Source of the DNA: Macrolepiota albuminosa
Taxonomy: Eukaryota > Basidiomycota > Agaricomycetes > Agaricales > Agaricaceae
NCBI GenBank assembly: GCA_027475525.1
Contig: JAMWFC010000092.1
Span: forward strand, 310,001 to 374,000
Length of the DNA: 64,000 nucleotides
Direction of reading: 5' to 3'
Shown one piece after another: positions 44,950 through 56,903 of the stretch. The notes beneath the pieces were generated by a model that was not told where the DNA came from, ran no database searches, and was given only the letters and a program-made list of their open reading frames with translations. Position numbers and translations under genes: made by a program. Numbering within the stretch: the stretch's first letter is position 1; each line of letters opens with the position of its first letter.

Positions 44950-47266
44950 TAATACTCAGCAATCTCAATACCATGTAAGTGGCACACTAAAAATGTGATC
45001 ACAATTCCTGACTTGTGTTCGGTAGCCAACTGCAAGGTTTTCAGGTCATGAACAATTTTTTCCCACTCCAAATGCTGTGAATACTATGCATGCTGACCTT
45101 GTAAATTCTTTCCCAGTCATGGAATCCATACTTACTATTTATATCTAGCCTGCACAATATTTTCGAACACCAGTTCTTGCTAATGCCACGCACACTGACC
45201 TCATCTGTGCTGGAAACAATGCATATACTGAACTTTGGAACATATCTACTGAGCAAAAGGTCGAAATACGAATGTTAAAGTGTGTATATGCAGTTTAGTT
45301 GCATATATCATTTATTAATCATTTAAATTAATAGTAACGAACTCACACATATTCGCCAGCTGTTATCAAATACTTTAGCCTCATCAAATACAGGTCTTGT
45401 ATCATCAGAACTATGCACGCACCCTTCTTCATCATCGAATCTCCAAGTTCCTGCCAAGATTCCTACTACAAAGGACCGTGAGGACCATCCGAATGTACCC
45501 TTTTGGGAGCTGCAAGAATGGACAAATTGGGTAGAGACAGAGAAGAATCGGGGACGAAAAACAAAGAGGTTTGGCTTTATTACTGATAGTAATGGACATT
45601 CAGTTTCGAAGAATCGCCTGAAACAAATTTCGGAGACGGCACGAACCTGTTGGAATGAGTTCCGTCTTCACTCTCAGGACCCTCCGACATGGAAGAAGAA
45701 GTCGAACCTTGTACAGGATTTCTTCTATTTTCGCATGCTTACAGCCCACCCAGAGTTCCTATTTGCTGAAAATTACTGGAAAATCGAGACTTATGCAACA
45801 ATCAAGTACCCTGATTGGACTGGTAATCTCTCAGATGATAACGATGATGATAATGATGACGACAATGCCGATAACAATTTTATTCGCCGATTAAAGCCAA
45901 AAAAGCGAAAGCGCTCTTCCTCCCCAGTTTTCGAGAAGTCAAAGCATTTCTCGCCTCCCTTTTGTGGTGCGTCAGTCTTTGAAATTGACAATGATGGGCT
46001 TGAAGGTGCATTGCTATTCTTTTTTCTGATTTTATGCTGATTTTTATTGTAGCAGTAAAATCTTCATCGCAAGCACAGCCTTCTTCGGAAGCTGAGTCTC
46101 TGTTGCAAGCCCAGTCTCCATCACAAGCCCAGTCTCCATTGCAAGCCATATCTCCGTTACAAGCTCCATCTTCATTGCAAGCTCCGTCTTCATTACAAGC
46201 TCTGTCTTCGTCACAAGTTTTATCTGCATCACGCGCTCCATCCTCGCAATCTCTGTGCTCACAAGCCTCATCTGTATCACAAGCCCCACCCAAATCCCAA
46301 GCCCCACCTGAATCCCAAGCCCCACCCGAATCACAAGTCACGTCTTCGCAAGCTACATCTGCATCACAAGTCACACCATCACAAGTGAATCCCAAGCCCC
46401 ACCCGAATCACAAGTCACGTCTTCGCAAGCTACATCTGCATCACAAGTCACACCATCACAAGTATCTGCATTGCAAGCCTCATCTTCGCAAGCCCCATCT
46501 CCCTCACAGGATCCATTGTCCATGTCCTCTGTAGCCATTGCGTCTTTGTTTACTGTTTTATTCCTTCTCGATGCCAAACTGACCCTGCCACGTCACAGGT
46601 ACCAATTCAATCATTGCATGTACCAGCACCATCGCATATGTCAATTACAGTCACACCCTCCACCGAATCACCATTACTGCTGGCATCAACTGCCTCTGAG
46701 TCAGAGCCACCTCATTTTCAACAGCCAAAGACTCATCGGATTCTTAATCCCTTGCAAGTTGATCGATCAATCACAGCAAGGACCTCGAACTAATAAATTT
46801 TTACAGGAAAAATGTTCATGTTCCACCACCACCGATCTCGATTCCTCAAATCGCAACTGAACCAAATCCCATCATCAAGAAATCAAATTCAAAACCACTC
46901 AAGGCAAAAGACGGAGTTACGACAGCTCGGTATGTTATCATATTCGATTTTTCATTTAAATATTTACATGTTCATGTACAGGAATCTTTATCTCATCGAC
47001 TACCTCACATCGCATCCCAATGCCACTGAAGGGGAGTTCGCTATAGCATGGAAATGCTGCGATGGGCCAACAAAAGAAGTACGCTATGTTAATTTGCCCA
47101 TGTACATGATACTCACCAAGCCAATCTCACAGAAATATCAGCAGCTTTCGAAAGAAGAAATCAAGGCACGGAAGAAGAGAGGACAGACAACTGAGAATGC
47201 CACATCAACTTTGCTGAATGTTCCCGACAAGAATTCATCACAACCTCTAAGGTATGCTTGCTGCTT
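44950..47266 (+). CDS. Unknown gene inside the TIR element
   Basis: Spliced-looking blocks: near 45010-45280 (NAVNTMHADLVNSFPV, ELWNISTEQKVEIRML, degenerate); 45346-46010 (NELTHIRQLLSNTL, FWELQEWTNWVETEKNRGRK, GFITDSNGHSVSKNRLKQIS, TWKKKSNLVQDFFYFRML, FAENYWKIETYATIKYPDW), then a KPKKRKR basic patch; 46062-46500, a Ser-Gln-Ala-Pro repeat tract; and 46980-47266 (NLYLIDYLTSHPNATEGEF, then PMYMILTKPIS). The central block looks like a conserved domain of unknown function seen in Agaricomycete proteins, where a KNRLKQ-like helix and a WK.....YP.W ending are typical (from memory). It does not resemble a DDE transposase. Whether it is a passenger gene or part of the mobility machinery is open. Confidence 0.5.
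46062..46500 (+). repeat. Ser-Gln-Ala-Pro coding minisatellite
   Basis: Degenerate 15-18-bp units of the type TCACAAGCCCCATCT, coding S-Q-A-P/Q-S. Its copy number is raised by a 77-bp tandem duplication at 46309-46462. Confidence 0.8.
46309..46462. repeat. 77-bp exact tandem duplication
   Basis: Copies 46309-46385 and 46386-46462 are identical and shift the frame within the repeat tract. Confidence 0.96.
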
Positions 47267-48689
47267 TGTCGCTTTAGCTCAATTAAACTTAGTCGATCTT
47301 CAGAATACATTTGAAATTAAGTGGCAGATAGTTTTGGTGGTAATATGATAATTTCAGTCGTAAACAGATGGTATCAGATACATCGTTGAAAATACATTCT
47401 GTAATTCTCAGACCAGACGTGATAAGACCTGATATATTCAGATATATTCAGATGAATTGATTCTGTTGTTTTCGGACTAAACAGGACGAGGCCAGATGAG
47501 GCCAGATAGAAACTTATACACATTCAGATGCAAACCGACAGGACCTTACAGGACCGTAAGAAAATCTGGGAAGTGGGTAAATTACAGGTTTGTTCTGGAT
47601 CTGATTTGATCCTTATAGAGTCTGATATAACCCGATAGGCCCCGACCAGCCCAGAGCCAGTTCTCACTGGGAATGAAGTCTAGTCACAGTGAGGACATTG
47701 TGGCTGGTATAATGGCAGGGGTGGAGAGCTGTTTGGACAGGATAGAGAATGGGTTCCAGGAAGCATTGCAGAATGTTGAGAAGCAGGTGCAGGACAGGTT
47801 TGTCATGGCTGAGGAGAGCTGGTTACCGCATATTGAGGACTTCTTCCTTCGCTACCAGACTCAGGTCGACATGCTCGGTGGCCACATAAAAACCCTGCAA
47901 ACCAATGTTTCTCTTGCAGGTGAGATGCTTGCATCCCATAACAGACAGATCTGTCAGATGGAAGAGCAGATCTGCCATATTTAAGGGTATGGTTGACACT
48001 TTGCAGAGTTGACTTCACATCTCCACCCATCCCTCCAGTCTATCAGCTCAGGATAATGTGGCAGTGCATCCAACAGGGCACAGTGGACTTGGACCCATTG
48101 TTGAAGAGGAAGAAACTACTCCTGACCCCACTGCTGACCAATCCCCTGCCACTGCTGACATATCTGTTCCCACTAGTGACACCTCTGTCTTCGCCACTGA
48201 CCAATCCCATCATGCTGCTGACTTATCTGCTCTCACTATCGCTCTGTCCCCACTTCAACAAATATCCTCAGAGATGTCTTCCACACAAACATCTCTGTCA
48301 CCCTCTCAACCATCTTCCGTCTCTCTGCCAATCCCTGCTGAGAACCCTCTCTCTGGCCTAAGGAGACAGGCTCGCAGCAACTCCTGAAGTAGTCAGCCAC
48401 CGATGCAACGGACCTGATCATCCAGTCAGCTTACTGAGAGATGGAAGGCAACAGAAGACAAGTGAAGATGGATGGTTTCAGATGGACAGTTTCTTATTGT
48501 ACAATTTTTTTTTGTTATGATAGACATTGCTACATTTTTGTAACACTATAATTTACAAAAATGTAATGTAACATTTCCTCCTTTCCCACATCAATGACGG
48601 TGGACTGGTTGAATGACCTTAGTGTGGCTGCTACTCCTTTTTGCTGGTGTAGACATATCAATGTATCAAGCTGCATCTTCCTGTAGCAT

Positions 48690-50640
48690 TTATGCTTGAG
48701 ACTTGTGGGGTTGCTTGGAATTTGTTGACAATTGGTTAGGCAATGCCTTGTGCTTTTTTTGGTTTTGTAATGCCAGCCTTCTCTTGCCTTCAAATTGGTC
48801 ATTGTCTTCATCTTGAAGAATGTCAAGCACCCTTCTTGACACTTTATATCTAGGAAAACCATCACTAGGGCCATTAATTGGAGGGTCTGGATGGCTCCAT
48901 CCTCTTTGTTGTAAGAGGTGGATGGTAGTGGCATCTACCACTGCTGTATCATCACCATATTTGTCATGAATGGATTCGTTGAGAGCAGACTTGTTGTGAG
49001 CAGAAGCTGATACATTTGGTTGGGATTCATTGTGAACCGTGGATCTGTTGTGGTGCTGAGGCTGTGGAGTGTGTGATGAGCACTAGACAGAGGGTTCCTC
49101 CTGTAAGTTAGGCAGTAGTGTGTGTGGTATGCTAGGTGACAGTGGAAGTATAGGCCCCAGTTGCCACTCCAAGTTGGCTGCAGATCTGGTGACTACAGTG
49201 GATCCACCATCAGCGGTTCCATTATTAGTGATGGTCCTACTGTTGCCATCGACTACCACTGATGGTGTTGGCCTCTGTTTCCAATTTTTTCCTCCATTTT
49301 TGCATGTAGCCTTACGTGCTGCTGCTACTGCCGCATTTTTTTTATGATCAGCTCAGGTGCTGTACTTGGCAGCTACTGGCTGCTTGTGACAGTTAAGATA
49401 AACTGTCTAGCGGAAGGTGTTACCAGATCTATACTGTCCTTGACAGTCTCTCCAGAAATTCAGTAGACGCAATAGCTCAGACTGACCAAGATTATGGGAA
49501 TCTTAGAATATCAGACCCTCTGGAAGATACCTTGAATGTATGAATTGCTGATCATTGGTCCTCACTGCCTTGTAAGGAGCAGATTCATAACGGTAACCAG
49601 ACGCAATTTCTGATGGGGTGATCAGATGATGAGCAAAGGTGGAGAAAACTAGGATTCACTGTAATGAGTATTTAGATAGTCCCGGACAAGCATTTCCAAT
49701 TCTGCCTGAGTTTGAAATATATTTGGTCCTGGATCTGCTGGTAATATTGGGAATCCATCCCTATCCAGATCAAGGATGAGGTCATGGCATGTAAGGATAG
49801 GAGGAGTCAAATCATGGGTAATATTGGGAATCCATCCCGAATCCATCCCTATCCAGATCAAGGATGAGGTCATGGCGTGTAAGGATAGGAGGAGTCAAAT
49901 CATGGGGTGATTGCATGTTGGACGACATGTCTCTACCAAGAAGAGCAGACATGTAATCCATCATCTTTTTGTTGAGGTCACTAACAAGGTCAGGAAAGAA
50001 GTCTTGAAAGGTAGGTTGGTTAGCATGAGTCAAGTATGACATATTGTCATGACTATAATTGGTGTCAAAATTGTTTAAAGAATGATGGCACCACATACAT
50101 TCTAATAGTCATGCCTTCATCTGCATACCAACCAACAACAGTCCAACTCAACATGCCCATCTCTCTAAATCGAAGCACATCTGCATCATCCACACACTTC
50201 AAATCGTGCTTTTGGGCCTTCCTGAAGAGACAACAATTAGAAAGCGGAATCAAGTGGATGGATGTACAACAAATAGAGGATGGATGGGGGACGGAAGAAG
50301 TACCAACTTGCACTGAATTTCTGGTGGATTTCCTTTTTCGCTCCATTCTGCCGCCATCTTCTATAAATGACTTTCCTTCTGCAGTATGAGTTGATGCATA
50401 ACATTTTTGACAGCCACATTAAATTGTGCAAATGCATCCAACCCCAAGGCGTTGTGATCCTTACTCCTCAACAAGTTCTGGATCTCCTTGTTTATCTCCT
50501 TTGCCATTATCTGCCAGACAACATCTTGCAGTGAAGTTTTCAGAAGCACCTTTGGATCTTTATGCTGGTAATAAGGGTGCCAGCAATTCTTGATATATTG
50601 GACAACCTTCTATTCAAGCAAATGATGTCTAGTTCTTTGC
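48690..50640 (-). pseudogene. KDZ-linked divergent gene, unknown function
   Basis: Read leftward from 50640: DPKVLLKTSLQDVVWQIMAK, EINKEIQNLLRSKDHNALGL, DAFAQFNVAVKNVMHQL, then KARFEVCG, REMGMLSWTVVGWYADEGMT, LDLDRDGFPILPADPGPNIF, AELEMLVRDYLNTHY, a linker, DHKKNAAVAAARKATCKNG and VDATTIHLLQQRGWSHPDPP. The parts follow a family of transposon-linked Agaricomycete proteins (recalled, not searched). Frameshifts and stops separate nearly all blocks, and one (near 49740-49900) is an imperfect local duplication. Divergent transcription from about 50640 would share a promoter with the transposase. Confidence 0.55.
49740..49910. repeat. Imperfect local duplication (77/88-bp periods)
   Basis: The first 22 bases from 49740 recur at 49817 (period 77). 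After an extra 11-bp GAATCCATCCC the rest recurs with period 88 and one substitution. The second KDZ copy (near 60490) has the segment once. Confidence 0.75.
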
Positions 50641-50694
50641 AATGAGTTGCTATACACGACTCACTCAAAACATACAAGGGTTGCCAGTCCTCAT

Positions 50695-53600
50695 AACACA
50701 ATGGCTACCACTGAGTCCTGTTCCCATTATAACTGGTGCACCATCTGTGGCATTTGCAGATGATGATAACTTTTCATACTTGGACAATAATCCAACGGTA
50801 GATAATGTAGATGATACAATGCCCATATCTATAAGGCATGTAAAGGTGATTTGAATGTATGCTATTATTGAGAGCAAATTATTCAAGTTCATACATAGAC
50901 ACAGGCAGATTATCTTAACAACTTCATCAACCATGTTCTACAGTTGCTCAATGGATTGCTTGGTTATGAATCAATGGATGACGTTACTGATTGCCTTGCT
51001 TGTCCTGACCATTACCTCACACAATGGCAATGCCATGATTGCATTGGATCAAGAATATTCTGTTGTGGATGTTTCCGCTGCACACATGACTCCAACTGTT
51101 TCACCAACCTGAAGTATGGAATAGTAGGTATTTCCAATTAATGAATATGTCAGATACTGGAGGGTATTTCTATATCCAACACAATTCATTGCATATAAAC
51201 TGTTATCAAGGAAAAGTCAGGGTCAGGGCTCTTGAAGACCACAAGCAGAAAAAGGACATTCAGGAGCAAGAGTTTCTATGACTTGAATATCAACTGGATG
51301 TTGAACTTCTATTAGCAGATAGCAATCCAGGATATTTGGCAGCGCATCCATCCATAACTTCAGATTTTCTGAGCAGACTTTAGGATGCCAGCCTTGATTA
51401 AATCATGGAAGAGGAAGAGCAACAAGAACCAGAGAATAATGTGCCAATAGAAGATATTCCAGAAGATTGGCCAGCCACAAATGGGTTCTGTATAGACAGA
51501 TATGATTGCTTTGAGAATCCAATACAACAGATTGTTCACACAACTGGAGTACACTACATCACTGTCATTTCATATGAGTGTTTTGGTATGGATGTTTTGG
51601 TGGAGGATATCATCTGCTTGCAGCTGATCCCTAGTACATTTGATTGGACACAAACATATTTTACAATGGCTGTGCTAGACAACTTCCATCTGACACATCT
51701 AGAGTGCAAAGCATCCGCCTACTAGTACTGGCAGAAAATTGCAAGAATAACTTCCTCAATTGCATCTTCTGATGAGGTGGATAACCTTTACTGTGAGCTA
51801 TGACAAATTTCTTGTTTATGGTGGTGGCTGAAGAAGTTGAAGTGGGCAGGCTTTGGCTATGATGAATTGAGGCACACCATGGCGCTGGACCATGGTGAAC
51901 TTGCAATATTCTGTTCAACTTGTCCCCAACCAGGAGTCAATCTTCCATCCAACTGGAAAGAAGATCCTGTCCAGTAAAAGTTCAATCGTTCTTTAATGAT
52001 GGATGGCAACTTCAAAGCGGATCACGTCTAATATTCTAATTCTGCTCATGATGTATGGCATTTAGAAGGCGGTGGTATAATGGCCAGGAGGGATGAGCTC
52101 ACCCACTATCTCAAGTGTGCAAAGGAACAGCCAACAATAAGTAACATTCTTTAACTCTACCTGTCTGCTGTCCGCTCATCAATTTAATCCTGTCTGTTGG
52201 CTGTCTGCTGGACCTCCATCTGTCCAGGAAGCCACTTGTGAAAACATATTTAAAGCTATTGAAAAGGCCCTGATGATGAACAAGTCATGCAACATTACTG
52301 GTATTGTTGCAATGGCACAGCTGCTTTGCTCCTAATAGTGTAACAAACTTGACCCATGGTGAAGGCCAGGTAACCTACACAGACTTTTTCATCACATGGG
52401 CAGTTAAAACGACCAACATGGATGGGATTCAGCATCTCCTACTGGTATATGACATAGCATGCCAGTGGTGTGTCAAATTTTCTGAATGGCTTGCCGAGGC
52501 CGGAGAAGTCCTGCTGGATAATCTACTCGTGGACTTTGCAATAGGACTTCTTTATGTCCATGGGCATAAAAAGGATTGTTTTTTCCACTTTGCTCCATCC
52601 TTCATTTTCGGGGCTGGTCATTTGGCTGGGGAGATAATTGAAAGTCTCTGGTCTATACTAAATAAAGTCTCACAGATGGCCTATACGGCTACCTTGGCAC
52701 ATTAGGCAGAAATTCTTGATGATCACATGTGTAACTCAAACTAGAAGAAGCTGCTTGACATGGTTCTATTCCTATGTCAAAAGTACAGGACTGCTGTTGA
52801 GATGAGAGATGCAGTCATTCAATATTTCACTGAGCAATCTGTTGGAATATCAATGGATTTACTAACAAACTGGGAAGCTAGAATAGCTAAGGCAGAAAGG
52901 CTCAGAAAGAAGAGAAACTATAAAGCAATGGATATTCTCAAAGCTCGTACAATGATCTTCAATAGTGCAAGTAAAGAAGAAATGGCAGCAGACAGTGGAA
53001 ACCACTCAACAGATGTTGCAGTGATGGATATTCATTCCTTCTGGATTCAACTTGCCCTTGACATTGAGGAGCAGCAGTAAGGTGTATTGCTGATGGCCCA
53101 ACCTATTTCACTAATTGGAAGCTCAGAATTGCAATTCAGGACCAGGTTTGCTGTTTGAATCGGCATGCAAGCAATGATGATTGGCAAAAGGTTGAGACAG
53201 AAAGAGAACTATTAAGGGTTCGACTCAATGTCCTTGCTGCTTCTCAGGACAGGAGCAAGTTTATTGCTAGTGGAAGGTGGACTGCCCCCCTGAAACCAGA
53301 TGAAGTTCTCGGAGCCTTTGACAACAATGAAATGGCAGAAGATAGACAACTAGCAGATCTGCTGGTATCGCTGGCAGATAACCTTGGACCAACGGATATA
53401 GTTGTTCCAGAAGATTTTGAAATCTCCTTCCCATCTATGATCATGAGTAATGTCTCACCATTAACAATGATAGAGTGCAATCTGCACTTGATTCAAATTG
53501 AAAGGCTCCTGCAAGCCCTTCAGAAATTCATTGCAGAGAAATCATTTCTATATTCTCACATTGTCTGGGTTGCCTTGAGCAAAAATGTGAAAACTTGAGC

Positions 53601-54190
53601 TCACACATCTCTTTAAAGAATCCAGGCCTCAATCCTGGTGAAGGCCCATGCCTATGCACAATGCCACAGTGCTCTGCTGTGACTGGGATCAGACCCCAGC
53701 ATTCAAAGAAAGTATCTAGTTCTACAGAAAGCAGATTTGAATGTAAGCACAGCTATACAAGATCCCAACATTCCTGGTTCATCAAGGATTAAAGTATCTT
53801 GGATATGGCACTCTAATTCTGATGCAAAAAATGAATTTGCAACTATTTCTGAATGTGAGTCCTCTTGTTAACATTTTTGTTATCATTACATCCATTCGTG
53901 AATATATTTCTTCAGTTAATCATGTTTATTATCTACATGCTAGAGCACAACACAACAGATGGACAGAGGAATGTCAGCTTGTCACAAGTGAAATGGAGTG
54001 GACAGTTCGGTATTTCTTCAACTAGGCAGATATTTGGTTGAAGCATAATATGTCAGTGAAGAAAAGAGGTCTCTAGTCATATGCCCACAAAAAGGTGGCC
54101 ATGTGGCAAGAATTGGCTTTGATGGCAATTGATAAATTTAAGCAGGTGCTTCCTGATTTTATTCCTCCCCAAACTGCAAGAGATCTGCTG
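50695..54190 (+). pseudogene. KDZ transposase with N-terminal CxC cysteine cluster
   Basis: N-terminal part: DDDNFSYLDNNPTVDNVDD, LNGLLGYESMDDVTDC, then the Cys cluster CLACPDHYLTQWQCHDC, FCCGCFRCTHDSNC (near 50985-51105), the pattern called CxC and associated with KDZ transposases. Middle: the first catalytic block MMDGNFKADHV then DVWHLEGGGIMARRDELTHY (near 51990-52110), and MDGIQHLLLVYDIACQWCVK, LVDFAIGLLYVHGHKKDCFF, GAGHLAGEIIESLWSILNKV (52420-52680). C-terminus: ARAQHNRWTEECQLVTSEME, WTVRYFF and KKVAMWQELALMAIDKF (53940-54160). Many stops show it is inactive. KDZ transposases (Kyakuja-Dileera-Zisupton) are DDE-type enzymes abundant in mushrooms. Confidence 0.82.
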
Positions 54191-54416
54191 TGAAAATGGT
54201 AGATGCAGAGACAGATTGATATGACAGATGCAAAGACGGATTGATGTAATGGATGCAGAGACAGATTGAACTGATGAATGCAGCTTGCTGCCATCAGCAG
54301 ATGATCAGAACAGATTTGTGACAGTCACATGCAATGGAATTGTGGAAAAATCACTTTTGTTTACAAAGCACAAAAATCTGATACATAGCAGTATTCTCTT
54401 CTATAAGCAAGAGTGC

Positions 54417-54570
54417 AATGGCATCTACCTCTGTATCACACAATGTCATGTCCCAAGCTACTGTACTAGAAAATTTGCAAGAGGTTGTTGACTAATGGCA
54501 TCTACCTCTGTATCACACAATGTCATGTCCCAAGCTACTGTACTAGAAAATTTGCAAGAGGTTGTTGACT
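54417..54570. repeat. 77-bp exact tandem duplication
   Basis: Copies 54417-54493 and 54494-54570 are identical; the junction creates a TAA in the MASTSVSHN frame. The second KDZ copy has the segment once, near 63555. Confidence 0.97.
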
Positions 54571-55639
54571 ACATCAAGTCACACCTCATTGCAGCACTTT
54601 CCATATTTGGCAATCTTGCACCAAGTCTTGAAGCAGAAGAGGCATGGATTATCCAGCATCTAGACAAGGAGTTAGTAAGATAACTTCAAAATATGTAAAT
54701 ATATTAGGATCTAACTGTGTGCTATAGAACTTTGTATTGTCATATCTGAGGGCTGCATTACTAAATAATGTGGTCTGCAATGTCCCAGGCATTATCAAAA
54801 GCATGAGCCAATTTTTCCCTCTCCAAAATCAGCAAACTTTGCCCACAGAAATCCTGAAGTTTGTTGATGGCCATCAAGGTCTTATCAGGAATCTGTATGG
54901 CTGTGATTGGTGGAACCACATTGGCCGAGAGGATGTTCAAGTCTTAAGCAATGAAACACTGGCATTGCCTTCTCGTACATCAGCAAGGCTTCCACTCTCT
55001 TGAAAGCTTCTTGGCATGCAACTACTGGCCGCCCATGACATTGCCATCTGATGGATTGGTGTCCATCCCAGCACCAGACAATTTGCTCCATGTGTTTGCA
55101 GGTAGCGGATCTGCCAGAGGCCACTAGCAGACGCTTCTAGCCTTAGACAAATGGCGGTCACTGGATAGGACAAAACATGTGCCAATAGCCAACGATATGA
55201 TCTGCCTGTTTGCTGGCAGCAAGTCCATTGCTGCTTCTGTTGTCAGTTCTGTTGCCAGGTCCATGGATTCTGCTCGGACAGGCCAATTGGCAGGCATCGA
55301 GTCCCATACCAACAGTATTGATGGTAAGCAGCCTGATCTTCAAGACTGCCTCTCCATGGCCTATCTTACCACTCTCCCTGATGTCAACTCTCTCCAATGG
55401 CCATCCTTGATGCATATCAAACCCTCAAATGCACAACATCCATTCCACCACCTCTACAGTCAGAGTAAACCTGGACTGGTGTATGGCCCTACAATGGAAA
55501 ACTCTTGCATTGTGGTTCAACCAGCATCTCAACTTCTTTCTGCCCTAGCAGCTCATATCTGCCGGACATTCATAGAGCTGGGGAAAACTGACAACAACCA
55601 GGTGGATATTCCTAATCCATCTATTAGTGACCCTGACTT

Positions 55640-55960
55640 AGAGGGTATCCCTCCTTTGTTCATTGTGGCGGATGATGAGATAGAAAACGAATCTTTGCTG
55701 CCTTTGTTCATTTCTATGAAAGAGGAGACGGAAGACAAATCTTTGCCACCTTTGTTCATTCTTGCGAAAAAGGAGATGAAAGAGGATTCTTTGCCTCCTT
55801 TGTTCATTCCTGCAGAAGAGGAGATGGAAGAGGATTCTTTGCCTCCTTTGTTCATTCCTGCAGAAGAGGAAACCAAAGACAATAATTTGCCCCCTTTGTT
55901 CATTCCTGTGGAAGAGGAGATGGACGACAATTCTTTGCCACCTCTATTCATTGTTGATGA
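55640..55960 (+). repeat. 48-bp coding repeat (16-residue LPPLF units)
   Basis: Seven tandem units with the pattern LPPLFIPAEEEMEEDS (first unit IPPLFIVADDEIENES), followed by two degenerate units near 56060 and 56130. The core LPPLF is nearly invariant while the spacer is acidic. Confidence 0.85.
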
Positions 55961-56182
55961 AGGAGCAGAAGGACTAACAATGATGGAGACTGTGGCGGCC
56001 AGTGACAGCAGACAAACAGAAGTCCAGAGTGGTGGACATATGATAATTGAGGACAAAGAAAACCTTCTACCGCTATTTCTTGTGACGGCAGAAGAGACAG
56101 ATGGAGGCATAGCAGCCAATGATGAAGAAAATCTTCCACTGCTTTTTGATGTAACAGCACTTCAAATCCAGTCTTCCCCCTT

Positions 56183-56336
56183 CCAACAATCTCCTTCTCC
56201 AACCCTACCTACTGGTAACAATGTCCAGGAGTGGGAGGAATATGAGACACATATGACTCCCAACAATCTCCTTCTCCAACCCTACCTACTGGTAACAATG
56301 TCCAGGAGTGGGAGGAATATGAGACACATATGACTC
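56183..56336. repeat. 77-bp exact tandem duplication
   Basis: Copies 56183-56259 and 56260-56336 are identical and end the long open frame shortly after the junction. Confidence 0.97.
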
Positions 56337-56476
56337 AATGTGAGGATCAGAGAAGAATTAACAAATTGTATCAACAATGTGAGTATAATTTGGCACTGGT
56401 AATCATAGTTAATTTATTTCAACAGAACAAGAATTTTGCGCTAGAGCAAAACATGGTCGATGTAGGCCCATTGGCT

Positions 56477-56630
56477 CTTTCAATCAAGCTGGTCATACTG
56501 ATGATGTGTCTGTTGATATGTCAGAGTCATCCTCACCATCTTCATCGTCAGGCCTTTCAATCAAGCTGGTCATACTGATGATGTGTCTGTTGATATGTCA
56601 GAGTCATCCTCACCATCTTCATCGTCAGGC
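56477..56630. repeat. 77-bp exact tandem duplication
   Basis: Copies 56477-56553 and 56554-56630 are identical, in the last block of the LPPLF gene. Confidence 0.97.
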
Positions 56631-56903
56631 CTGATAGCAAACTATGAAGACATCACACTTCCCAGACCTCAGGGGCCATATACACCAGATGACTTTGCAT
56701 TTTTGACAGCAGACTACTTGCTTGATGAGGATTTGTTCTATTCAGACACATTACATGAATCTAATGAAGAGGAGGAATACATATCGGACGAGTAATTTAA
56801 TCCTTAGTTACTATAATTCTTGGCTTTTCCATTGGTTGTTTTTCGTCAAGATTAACCGTCCTGTTGTGTCCCTGACAAATCCATTATAAATCTGTTTGAT
56901 TCA

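Larger units (their letters stand above)
44582..47671 (+). mobile_element. TIR element (hAT-like) with 7-bp AATGAAG target duplication
   Basis: 3,090 bp. Ends are CCCAGTGAGAACTGG and its exact reverse complement, followed by looser subterminal similarity. AATGAAG flanks both sides (44575-44581, 47672-47678); allowing one mismatch the duplication could be 8 bp, as in hAT. It carries no recognised transposase, but one unknown gene. It is absent from the corresponding place in the second KDZ copy, although that copy is deleted there. Confidence 0.82.
43512..48387 (+). pseudogene. KDZ-associated accessory gene with a Cys cluster, split by a TIR element
   Basis: Left part (43512-44581): MSNEELHQLVIDMDVQVLYL, EDMTRRLKDTVKKWTQRSKRG, KPKQVTYIGQ-like, then a Cys/Lys cluster CVRTKGSTTCNPCQLIRKRTC followed by a basic segment and MIIESDDG. 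Right part (47679-48387): SSHSEDIVAGIMAGVESCL, a coiled-coil-like ENGFQEALQNVEKQVQDRF segment, and a Ser/Thr/Pro/Asp-rich tail ending at 48387. Joining 44581 to 47679 gives a continuous frame (KGKERAMK to SSHSED). Several stops and splice-like gaps remain in the left part. I recall similar proteins as common in Agaricomycete transposon regions. Role unknown; the cluster suggests nucleic-acid binding. Confidence 0.55.
48388..56795. mobile_element. KDZ-type transposon copy 1 (core)
   Basis: Contains a minus-strand gene (48690-50640) and, diverging from it, a plus-strand KDZ transposase (50695-54190) and a further plus-strand gene (54416-56795). The upstream accessory gene (43512-48387) probably belongs to the same unit, since the same order recurs at 59010-64000. 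Terminal repeats were not found. Confidence 0.7.
54416..56795 (+). pseudogene. KDZ-linked downstream gene with acidic LPPLF repeats
   Basis: Starts MASTSVSHNVMSQATVLENL (first copy 54420, second after the duplication at 54494), then HLIAALSIFGNLAPSLEAEE. After an intron-like gap near 54680-54730 come SYLRAALLNNVVCNVPGIIK, EILKFVDGHQGLIRNLYGCD and WWNHIGREDVQVL. Then 55179-56333 is open, with LPDVNSLQWPSLMHIKPSN, GLVYGPTMENSCIVVQPASQ and a run of 16-residue acidic repeats with LPPLFI cores. The last block (56583-56795) has PRPQGPYTPDDFAFLTADYL and ends in EEEEYISDE. Three 77-bp duplications disrupt the frame. No domain is recognised; the homologous start in the second KDZ copy (63540 onward) shows it belongs to the element. 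Confidence 0.5.

Noticed and set aside
55179..56333. The long acidic ORF as an independent host gene
   Set aside because: Its 5' neighbour block is conserved in the second KDZ copy in the same position, so it is better placed within the transposon unit.
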